In this document: in pieces, positions 1 to 5,147 of the stretch
How positions within the stretch are numbered: the stretch's first letter is position 1
Layout of the letters: the number at the start of each line of letters is the position of its first letter
Assembly (NCBI GenBank): GCA_946480685.1
Contig: CAMLLI010000403.1
Location: forward strand, 1-5,147
Direction: 5' to 3'
Source: an uncultured Flammeovirgaceae bacterium
Lineage (GTDB): Bacteria > Bacteroidota > Bacteroidia > Cytophagales > Cyclobacteriaceae
DNA length: 5,147 nucleotides
Notes under the pieces: model-generated
Database searches by the model: none
What the model was told of the DNA's origin: nothing
The model's input: only the letters and a program-made list of their open reading frames with translations
Made by a program: the position numbers and the translations under genes

Positions 1-892
1 TGAGATCGCTTATTACTACCAGGTTTTTGTTAATCCCTACACCGGTGCGGTAACCGGTGTTGTAAATAAGGAGATCGAATTCTTTTATGCCGTAAGACGT
101 ATTCACCAGAACCTCATGCTGAGACGCGACATCGGTAATATGATCGTTGGTACCTCTACACTTATCTTCCTGTTCATTCTCATCAGCGGTGTTGTATTAT
201 GGTGGCCACAACGTATTGCCCAGTGGAAACAGCGTTTCGTAGTAAAATGGAAAGCACGCTGGAGAAGGTTAAATTATGACTTGCACAGTGTAGTCGGCTT
301 CTATGTATTTCTGATCGCCATGCTGATTGCTATCACAGGTTTGGTGTGGTCGTTTGACTGGTGGGAGAATGGTATCTATGCGATGCTCGGCTCATCGAAA
401 AAAGACGCTGCGTTCCTCACGCAACGTGATACTACCTATATCGCTACCAACGAGGGTATAACGCTGGCTTGGAAAGATGCATTGAAACGATACGAGCAAG
501 GCTTCGAACGCATTACACTGAACTTCCCTACCAAAAAGAATAGTCGGGTGGGAGCGTTTGTTCTCTATGACGGTCCTTCCGCCTGGACCGACAGTGACTA
601 TATATATTATAACGGAGCTACCGGTAATGTTCAGCAGGCTATACTGCAGGACGCCAAGAGCACCGGTATGAAATGGCGCAATACAAATTACTATATACAT
701 ACGGGTAAACTATATGGCTGGCCTACACAGATACTAGCCGTCATCGCGAGCCTGATATGTGCTTCATTACCCGTTACCGGAGTAATTCTTTGGGTGGGAA
801 GAAAGAATAAGAAGCAGGTGCCAGCATCACCTCAGCCGGTTTCGGTAAAAACAAAACCGAGACCACGTGTAGCTTCCCGACAACTCACATGA
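1..892 (+). CDS. PepSY-associated TM (PiuB-like) membrane protein, 5'-partial
   Basis: This is the C-terminal 296 residues of an inner-membrane protein of the PepSY_TM/COG3182 family. The frame is open from base 2 and ends at TGA 890-892, so the ATG at 116 is internal, because family-like sequence (NPYTG, then FYAVRRIHQNLM) continues upstream of it. Three hydrophobic segments are visible at window residues about 47-68 (ending GVVLWWP), 95-118 (DLHSVVGFY to GLVWSF) and 243-265 (ILAVIASL to VILWVG). The soluble loop between the second and third resembles a PepSY domain and ends with YYNGATGNV; a similar NPYTGAV motif near the left edge marks an earlier PepSY repeat. Histidines at the membrane borders (RIHQN, DLHSV, YIHTGK) are typical of the family, possibly metal or haem ligands or redox-related. 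A basic cytosolic-type tail of about 30 residues closes the protein. Family members are often beside TonB-dependent siderophore receptors, so a role in iron acquisition or ferric reduction is plausible but not shown here. Confidence 0.88.
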   Translation, partial: EIAYYYQVFVNPYTGAVTGVVNKEIEFFYAVRRIHQNLMLRRDIGNMIVGTSTLIFLFILISGVVLWWPQRIAQWKQRFVVKWKARWRRLNYDLHSVVGFYVFLIAMLIAITGLVWSFDWWENGIYAMLGSSKKDAAFLTQRDTTYIATNEGITLAWKDALKRYEQGFERITLNFPTKKNSRVGAFVLYDGPSAWTDSDYIYYNGATGNVQQAILQDAKSTGMKWRNTNYYIHTGKLYGWPTQILAVIASLICASLPVTGVILWVGRKNKKQVPASPQPVSVKTKPRPRVASRQLT

Positions 893-904
893 ACCTTTCA
901 ACAG

Positions 905-935
905 GTTTTATACCCACCGTTCCCGTTTTATACCC
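905..935. repeat. Two direct copies of GTTTTATACCC, 20-bp period
   Basis: The 11-mer GTTTTATACCC occurs at 905-915 and again at 925-935 with no mismatch, separated by 9 bp, so the copies are offset by exactly 20 bp. It lies just after the PepSY-TM stop codon and 120-150 bp upstream of araC. Direct repeats about two helical turns apart are the classical arrangement for AraC-family operators, so an operator for the adjacent regulator is a reasonable inference. The core TTATACC recurs at 2011-2017, next to the promoter-like element before the efflux operon. Binding is not shown. Confidence 0.55.
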
Positions 936-968
936 TTTAGGCCTCAACTCACTATTGTTCATTTCGTA

Positions 969-1003
969 CTGCCGGCAGGCAGCAACCCCTGTCATGCTTT
1001 TTT
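969..1003 (+). terminator. Weak hairpin plus distant T-run after PepSY-TM gene
   Basis: CTGCC (969-973) can pair with GGCAG (978-982) around a 4-nt loop. The same place also contains the 10-bp palindrome CTGCCGGCAG (969-978). A run of six T's follows at 998-1003, but 15 nt separate it from the stem, so this is not a standard intrinsic terminator. It is the only terminator-like structure seen between the PepSY-TM gene and araC; a palindromic protein-binding site is an alternative. Confidence 0.2.
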
Positions 1004-1031
1004 CTCCTGCCAGATTGCGTGCAAATATCTA

Positions 1032-1044
1032 TTTGAATTTTATA
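1032..1044. repeat. Copy 1 of shared element TTTGAATTTTATA, in front of araC
   Basis: This 13-mer is identical to 1957-1969. With one mismatch after it, the similarity extends to TTTT, giving 17 of 18 positions. It overlaps the -7 element of the araC promoter by two bases, a position suited to autoregulation. Occurrence in both regulatory gaps suggests a common regulator, most simply the AraC protein encoded between them. Confidence 0.45.
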
Positions 1045-1050
1045 ATTTTG
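1043..1050 (+). promoter_or_regulatory. Bacteroidota -7 promoter element of araC
   Basis: TAATTTTG matches the Bacteroidota consensus TAnnTTTG exactly. It ends only four bases before the araC ATG at 1055, so transcription would begin at or very near the start codon and the mRNA would be leaderless or nearly so. No TTG is present at the usual distance upstream; the nearest, at 1015-1017, is 25 bp away and too far. A weak or activator-dependent promoter is therefore likely if this element is used. Confidence 0.45.
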
Positions 1051-1054
1051 CGGC

Positions 1055-1954
1055 ATGCAGAGAAGCGAGACTTTGGCGGACTTTTACAAGCGGTATCCGG
1101 CCATCTATCAAACGCAACCGGGGACAGTGCCTCACCAGGCTTTGGGAGCGTTTAATGTAAACTCGCGCGATTCCTGCAATCGCTACGCTCCGTATAACCG
1201 CAGAGACTACTATAAGATATCGCTGATCATCGGGCAAGGCAATCTATATTATGCCGACAAAACGATTGAGATCGATCGCCCGGCATTGGTGTTCTTCAAT
1301 CCGCAGGTACCGTATGCGTGGGAGGCTACTTCCGAGAAACAAGGTGGATACTTTTGTCTGTTCACCGCAGACTTTATACATGCGCAGGGAAATGTAAGCA
1401 TCCTCGAGTCTCCGTTGTTTCATATCGGTGGAAACCCGGTATTCTTCGTTGATAAAAAACAAGAGCTGGAGCTATGCGCCATCTTTGAAAAAATGCTTGC
1501 TGAGCGCGATTCTGAGTATATATATAAGTATGACCTGTTGCGTACGTATGTAAACCTCGTCATCCATGAAGCGATGAAGTATCGTCCATTGGATACACAG
1601 CACCATCACCCGAGCGCTTCTTCGCGCATTGCGTCATTGTTTATAGAATTACTGGAGCGCCAGTTTCCGGTTGATTCCATTGAGCATTCGTTGAAGCTGC
1701 GCACGGCAAATGATTACGCCAGTCACTTGTCGATCCATCCCAACCATTTAAATCGCGCGGTACGCGAAGTGACCGGCAAGACAACGACTGAACATATTAC
1801 GGGCAGAATTGTGAAGGAAGCCAAAGCATTATTGATGCATACTGACTGGAGCGTTGCCGAGATTGCATACTGTCTGGGCTTTGAATACCCGGCTTACTTC
1901 AATAATTTTTTCAAGAAACAGACAACCCTAACACCACGTTCGTTCCGGAAGTAA
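1055..1954 (+). CDS. AraC-family transcriptional regulator (cupin + double HTH)
   Basis: A complete 299-residue DNA-binding regulator, the usual length for the family. Residues about 25-130 form the cupin-like sensor domain found in many Bacteroidota AraC proteins, with NRRDYYKISLIIGQG, a strand motif DRPALVFFNPQVPYAWE and the CLF segment. Residues about 130-210 are a helical linker. The C-terminal DNA-binding domain has a first helix-turn-helix near 217-240 (ANDYASHLSIHPNHLNRAV) and a second near 265-290 (SVAEIAYCLGFEYPAYFNNF), ending in TPRSFRK. The usual glycine of the FKKxxGxTP signature is threonine here (KKQTTLTP). The ATG at 1055 is preferred because the N-terminal LADFYKR matches the normal family beginning, although there is no ribosome-binding site and a -7 box ends four bases upstream. 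It lies upstream of, and codirectional with, the TolC-RND genes and probably controls them; the ligand is unknown. Confidence 0.93.
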   Translation: MQRSETLADFYKRYPAIYQTQPGTVPHQALGAFNVNSRDSCNRYAPYNRRDYYKISLIIGQGNLYYADKTIEIDRPALVFFNPQVPYAWEATSEKQGGYFCLFTADFIHAQGNVSILESPLFHIGGNPVFFVDKKQELELCAIFEKMLAERDSEYIYKYDLLRTYVNLVIHEAMKYRPLDTQHHHPSASSRIASLFIELLERQFPVDSIEHSLKLRTANDYASHLSIHPNHLNRAVREVTGKTTTEHITGRIVKEAKALLMHTDWSVAEIAYCLGFEYPAYFNNFFKKQTTLTPRSFRK

Positions 1955-1956
1955 TG

Positions 1957-1969
1957 TTTGAATTTTATA
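1957..1969. repeat. Copy 2 of shared element TTTGAATTTTATA, in front of efflux operon
   Basis: Identical to 1032-1044 over 13 bp. It starts three bases after the araC stop codon and ends 44 bp before the -7 box at 2014-2021. That would place it roughly at -58 to -70 relative to a start site near 2027, where an AraC-type activator could bind. A partial copy, GAATTTTA, recurs at 2157-2164. The element is AT-rich, so a coincidence is possible. Confidence 0.45.
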
Positions 1970-1987
1970 GTTTTTAGTTTGAAATCC

Positions 1988-2014
1988 ATAAGCCTTCGTG
2001 CATAGCGGGCTTAT
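1988..2014. repeat. Inverted repeat ATAAGCC-N13-GGCTTAT at the operon promoter
   Basis: ATAAGCC (1988-1994) is the exact reverse complement of GGCTTAT (2008-2014); a T-G wobble (1995/2007) could add an eighth pair in RNA. Half-site centres are 20 bp apart, and the right arm shares its last base with the -7 box. By position it would cover the spacer of the promoter, so it suits a repressor or activator operator bound by a dimer. As RNA it could form a hairpin at the end of the araC transcript, but no U-run follows, so a terminator is less likely. Confidence 0.45.
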
Positions 2015-2021
2015 ACCTTTG
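2014..2021 (+). promoter_or_regulatory. Bacteroidota -7 promoter element of the TolC-RND operon
   Basis: TACCTTTG fits TAnnTTTG exactly and is followed by C, as is common in this phylum. Initiation would be expected a few bases downstream, around 2026-2028. No TTG is present about 20 bp upstream, where the sequence is the left arm of the inverted repeat, so an activator may be needed. Two poorer candidates with a 3-bp gap (TA-N3-TTTG) lie at 2129-2137 and 2183-2191. Confidence 0.5.
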
Positions 2022-2338
2022 CATCATACAGGAACAATCTCTGAAAGAACCTGTCACCTAAATCTCCTGGAATTTAACTACGGATTACCGATGCTGTAAA
2101 ACCGAGGGGTGACATTGCGCGCTATATATAACTTTTGATGCAGCTGGTTATCACCGGAATTTTACGAGACCTTATATAGTTATAGTGTTTGTTATAGAGT
2201 AAACGAATGGTACAGACAATTCTTGATCGCCAAGTTATACATGCCTCCATTCACATAAGCTCAAAGACCAGAAAACGTTTTCTGCAACGTAAGGGGTATA
2301 CGCCAGATCTTTCTATACTTTCTCATCTATATATACCA
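2022..2338 (+). other. Long untranslated leader before the TolC-like gene
   Basis: About 317 bases without a convincing gene. If transcription starts near 2027 the operon has a leader of about 310 nt. It holds a possible long-range stem, TGTCACC (2052-2058) with GGTGACA (2108-2114), a G-U pair extending it, and a small internal hairpin CGG-ATTA-CCG (2081-2090). Two tiny open frames start at 2091 (ATG CTG TAA) and 2138 (13 codons, TAG at 2177-2179). An in-frame N-terminal extension of the TolC ORF (from ATG 2207) runs through its second half, but resembles no transport domain. I recognise no known riboswitch class. Confidence 0.35.
2052..2114 (+). promoter_or_regulatory. Possible stem-loop in the operon leader
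   Basis: TGTCACC at 2052-2058 is complementary to GGTGACA at 2108-2114, with a further T-G wobble at 2059/2107. The 48-nt enclosed stretch includes a short CGG/CCG hairpin (2081-2090) and an ATG at 2091. The pairing is short and the loop long, so support is weak. No conserved riboswitch box was recognised. Confidence 0.22.
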
Positions 2339-3793
2339 ATGCAAAATGAAAAGCGCGCGGCCATGACCGCTCCACCCGCCTTTGTTGCATATGCACGAAG
2401 ATTGGTGATCGTTATGTTAACTTATTTTTTACTGACAGACATTCGTGCACAGGAAGTGCAGCAATCACTATCACTTGGACAGGCACTTGAAACAGGCGTA
2501 CAGAATTTTCAACGTATACAAGCCAAGCGAAACTATGTGCAGTCGTCTGAAGCACTGACACGCAATGCCCGTAACGAATACCTGCCCAACGTAATCGCTT
2601 CGGTACAACAAAATTATGGAACGGTGAACGGGCAGTTCGGTCCGCTGGGAGCTGTGGGTGTACTTGGTGTTGCTTCGGCAGGTCCGGCATATCCCGAGCA
2701 GAGCTGGAACGCAGCGTTCGGTGCGCTATATATAGTCAACATGAATTGGGAGGTATTTACCTTTGGTCGTGTACACGCGCGCATTGAAGCCGCGAAAGCA
2801 CAGGTATCGCGCGACTCAGCCGATCTTGCACAGGAAGAGTTCGTACATAAAATAAAGATCTCCGGTGCATACCTGAATTTACTCATCGCACAACAACTGG
2901 TGCGCAGTGCACAATCCAATCTTACCCGTGCTGAAATTGTACAGCGAACCGTACGGGCACGTGCACTTTCAGGGTTAAATCCCGGTGTAGATTCGGCACT
3001 TGCCAATGCAGAAGTATCGCGTGCTAAATTATCATTGATCGATCTGCGTAATAACGAACAGCAGGTACGCAACCAGTTAGCACAACTGCTCGCCCTCAAC
3101 GGACTGCAGGCTGTACTCGATACATCTTTCTTTACCCGCGAGCCGACTATATTTACCACTGATGCTGTGATCGCCCAAAATCCGCAGGTAAAATTTTACC
3201 AGGCGCGCATTAACCAGGCTGAGAAGAATACCTCCCTGGTGAAGAAAAGTATCATGCCCGGTATAACACTCTTCGGTATATACCAGGCACGTGCGTCAGG
3301 GTTTGACTATAATTATACTCCACAATATTCGGATCGCTACTCACAACGATACTCCGATGGTGTTGATCCATCACGTTTCAACTATGTAGCAGGAGTAAGC
3401 TTGTCGTGGAACCTGATGAGTCCCCTCAAGGTAAAACAGCAAACGCGTTCACAGCATTTTATCAGTGAAGCCTATAAGAATGAATATGATCAGATCGCAG
3501 TGCAGCTTCAGAACGAATTGATACTGGCCGATCAGCGTATCGAAAACAGTTTACAAAGCATTCGAGAAGTGCCGTTCCAATACCAGGCCGCATCGGATGC
3601 GTATACACAAAAAAGTGTACTCTATAAAAACGGACTCACCACGCTTGTTGATTTGCAACAGGCTATATATGCTCTGAACCGCGCAGAGATTGACAGAAGT
3701 GTAGCGTACCTCAACGTATGGCAGGCACTCTTACTAAAAGCTGCGGCTTCAGGCGATTTTAATTTATTCAGTAACCAGGCTCAACCTCAATGA
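2339..3793 (+). CDS. TolC-like outer-membrane efflux protein (OMF)
   Basis: The outer-membrane channel subunit of a tripartite efflux pump, 484 residues from this start, normal for TolC/OprM-type proteins. Residues about 1-37 are a signal peptide: arginines at 20-21, hydrophobic core LVIVMLTYFLL, and likely cleavage after IRA before QEVQQ. Two outer-membrane efflux repeats follow. The first begins LSLGQALETGVQNF near 44, and the second, near 270-470, ends with YKNGLTTLVDLQQAIYALNR and an alanine/leucine-rich helix. A short tyrosine-rich repeat (YSDRYSQRYSDG, about 330-341) sits in a likely loop. The frame is open from ATG 2207, which would add 44 residues, but that would put the signal peptide 60 residues inside the protein; ATG 2339 is preferred, with ATG 2363 also possible. 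None has a Shine-Dalgarno sequence. Its stop overlaps the RND start (ATGA), implying co-translation. The cargo is unknown. Confidence 0.93.
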   Translation: MQNEKRAAMTAPPAFVAYARRLVIVMLTYFLLTDIRAQEVQQSLSLGQALETGVQNFQRIQAKRNYVQSSEALTRNARNEYLPNVIASVQQNYGTVNGQFGPLGAVGVLGVASAGPAYPEQSWNAAFGALYIVNMNWEVFTFGRVHARIEAAKAQVSRDSADLAQEEFVHKIKISGAYLNLLIAQQLVRSAQSNLTRAEIVQRTVRARALSGLNPGVDSALANAEVSRAKLSLIDLRNNEQQVRNQLAQLLALNGLQAVLDTSFFTREPTIFTTDAVIAQNPQVKFYQARINQAEKNTSLVKKSIMPGITLFGIYQARASGFDYNYTPQYSDRYSQRYSDGVDPSRFNYVAGVSLSWNLMSPLKVKQQTRSQHFISEAYKNEYDQIAVQLQNELILADQRIENSLQSIREVPFQYQAASDAYTQKSVLYKNGLTTLVDLQQAIYALNRAEIDRSVAYLNVWQALLLKAAASGDFNLFSNQAQPQ

Positions 3794-5147
3794 ACTTAAT
3801 ACGATCAGCACTTCGTAAACCTATTACCGTATTGGTATTGGTAGCCGGTATGTTGTTCTTCGGGATCAACGCAGTGCGCACCATCAAGGTGGATATATTC
3901 CCCGCGATGAACCTGCCGGTAATTTACTTGTCGCATCCCTTCGGAGGTTTTACACCTTCGCAGATGGAAGCATTCTTCGGCAAGCAGTATATAAACATCA
4001 TGCTGTTTGTGAACGGTATAAAAACGATCGAGACACGAAATATACAGGGGCTTACCCTGATGAAAATTACGTTTTATCCGGGCACCAACATGGCACAGGC
4101 AGCAGCCGAGTTAAGTGCCTTTGCCAACCGGATACAAGCTATATTTCCTCCGGGGTCGCAGCCACCGTTCATTATACGATTTGATGCCTCAACACTTCCG
4201 GTAGGACAGCTCGTGTTGAGTAGTCCGATACGATCCAACAACGAGTTAATGGATCTGGCCAACGTATATGTACGAGCCTCCTTTACATCTATACCCGGAC
4301 TTGTTGCTGCACCTCCGTTCGGAGGAAACTTGCGTACCATTGTGATTAAGGCTGATCCCGATCTGTTGCGTTCGCATAATCTTACACCCGATCAGTTGGT
4401 GGAGGCGTTGCGATTAAATAACCAGACTACACCTTCCGGTAACGTACGTATAGGAGACTATAACTATATGACGCCTACCAACACAACTATAAAAACCGTT
4501 AAGGATTTTGAAAAGATACCGTTGTTCAAAGGCGGTGTACAGAATTTATACCTGGGTGATGTTGCTACCGTGGAAGATGCCGCGGATATAACCGTAGGCT
4601 ATGCACAGGTAAACGGTAAACGTTCGGTATACCTCAACATTGCTAAATCTGCGGATGCGTCAACATGGGAAGTAGTGCAGAATCTGAAGAAAAATCTTCC
4701 GCGTTTTCAGGCACAACTTCCGGAAGATGTAAAACTTTCGTACGAGTTCGATCAGTCTACATACGTTATCAACGCCGTAAAGAGTTTGATGAGCGAAGGT
4801 ATCATCGGTGCTATCTTAACCGGGTTGATGGTGGTGTTGTTCCTTGGTGATTTGCGCGGGGCACTGATCGTCATTCTCACGATACCTACATCGATTATCT
4901 CCGGTGTATTATTTCTCCAGCTCTTCGGGCAAACCATCAACATCATGACGTTGAGTGGTCTCTCCCTTGCCATTGGTATATTGGTGGATGAGTCCACGGT
5001 AACAATCGAAAATATACACCAGCACATGGCCATGGGTAAACCGAAGGCGCTGGCTATATGGGATGCGTGTAAAGAAATAGCATTCCCGAAACTGCTCATC
5101 CTGTTCTGTATACTCGCTGTGTTTGCTCCGGCTTTCTCTATGAAAGG
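3790..5147 (+). CDS. RND efflux transporter permease subunit, 3'-partial
   Basis: The first 452 residues of an inner-membrane proton-driven efflux pump of the AcrB/MexB/CusA superfamily; family members have about 1,000-1,050 residues, so less than half is seen. Residues 12-30 form TM1. The periplasmic porter domain follows (VDIFPAMNLPVI near 34-45; FYPGTNMAQA near 95-104; QNLYLGDVATVED near 251-263). TM2-TM5 lie at about 337-353, 358-378, 385-404 and 432-449. The proton-relay segment in TM4 reads GILVDESTVTIENIH (396-410): the first acidic residue of the AcrB Asp407-Asp408 pair is kept (D400), the second is Glu (E401). This sets it apart from typical drug pumps (DD) and from CusA-type metal pumps (DA). 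From memory, VDEA/VDES variants occur in a widespread, poorly characterised group of bacterial RND permeases. The ATG overlaps the TolC-like stop by 4 nt, so the two are translationally coupled. Adaptor gene and substrate are not visible. Confidence 0.94.
   Translation, partial: MNLIRSALRKPITVLVLVAGMLFFGINAVRTIKVDIFPAMNLPVIYLSHPFGGFTPSQMEAFFGKQYINIMLFVNGIKTIETRNIQGLTLMKITFYPGTNMAQAAAELSAFANRIQAIFPPGSQPPFIIRFDASTLPVGQLVLSSPIRSNNELMDLANVYVRASFTSIPGLVAAPPFGGNLRTIVIKADPDLLRSHNLTPDQLVEALRLNNQTTPSGNVRIGDYNYMTPTNTTIKTVKDFEKIPLFKGGVQNLYLGDVATVEDAADITVGYAQVNGKRSVYLNIAKSADASTWEVVQNLKKNLPRFQAQLPEDVKLSYEFDQSTYVINAVKSLMSEGIIGAILTGLMVVLFLGDLRGALIVILTIPTSIISGVLFLQLFGQTINIMTLSGLSLAIGILVDESTVTIENIHQHMAMGKPKALAIWDACKEIAFPKLLILFCILAVFAPAFSMK

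Noticed and set aside
889..1155. An 88-codon + strand open frame starting with ATGA overlap at the PepSY-TM stop
   Set aside because: It overlaps the araC start by about 100 bp in another frame, has no recognisable domain, and covers the direct repeats and araC promoter.
1988..2012. Hairpin after araC considered as an intrinsic terminator
   Set aside because: The stem has only 7-8 pairs with a 13-nt loop and no U-run follows; it abuts a promoter box, so an operator reading is better.
2138..2179. 13-codon open frame considered as a leader peptide
   Set aside because: It shows no run of regulatory codons, ribosome-binding site or linked attenuator hairpin; such short frames are expected by chance.
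2614..3159. A 181-codon antisense open frame opposite the TolC-like gene
   Set aside because: It is Ser/Ala/Cys/Arg-rich, has no domain character, and lies wholly inside a well-supported gene, so it is a codon-bias shadow.
4074..4340. An 88-codon antisense open frame opposite the RND porter domain
   Set aside because: It is a shadow of the conserved RND reading frame with no recognisable product.
4665..4850. A 61-codon + strand open frame within the RND gene
   Set aside because: It is in a different frame within a strongly supported gene, with a low-complexity, Ser/Arg-rich product.
4752..5099. A 115-codon antisense open frame opposite the RND gene
   Set aside because: It lies inside the conserved TM2-TM5 region of the RND permease and shows no independent coding signal.

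Overview
The window looks like ordinary chromosomal DNA from a member of the Bacteroidota, most likely of the Cytophagales/Chitinophagales type. Three things suggest this: no gene start has a clear Shine-Dalgarno sequence, the best promoter elements match the Bacteroidota -7 box TAnnTTTG, and the protein families (PepSY-TM protein, cupin-type AraC regulator, TolC-RND pair) have the sequence style usual in that phylum. Base composition is moderate, judged by eye. The genus cannot be told from this sequence alone.

All four genes are on the + strand. Positions 1-892 hold the C-terminal part of a PepSY-TM (PiuB-like) inner-membrane protein whose start lies outside the window. Positions 893-1054 are a regulatory gap with an 11-bp direct repeat in two copies exactly 20 bp apart, a weak hairpin, and a Bacteroidota -7 element directly abutting the next start codon. 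Positions 1055-1954 encode a complete AraC-family regulator. Positions 1955-2338 are a 384-bp non-coding stretch with a second copy of a 13-bp element that also lies in front of araC, an inverted repeat abutting a consensus -7 box, and what would be a leader of about 310 nt. Positions 2339-3793 encode a TolC-type outer-membrane efflux protein. It overlaps by 4 nt with an RND inner-membrane permease (3790 onward) that runs off the right edge.

The TolC-RND pair should be one transcription unit forming the outer and inner parts of a tripartite efflux pump. The periplasmic adaptor (membrane fusion protein) is not in the window and may lie downstream. The AraC regulator is upstream in the same orientation, and the shared element in front of its own start and in front of the pump operon makes it the natural candidate regulator. 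This is inference. The PepSY-TM gene is probably the tail of a separate unit, often associated with siderophore or iron uptake in this phylum.

I found no mobile element, CRISPR array, RNA gene or clearly new enzymatic system. The most interesting material is the repeated and inverted elements in the two intergenic regions.
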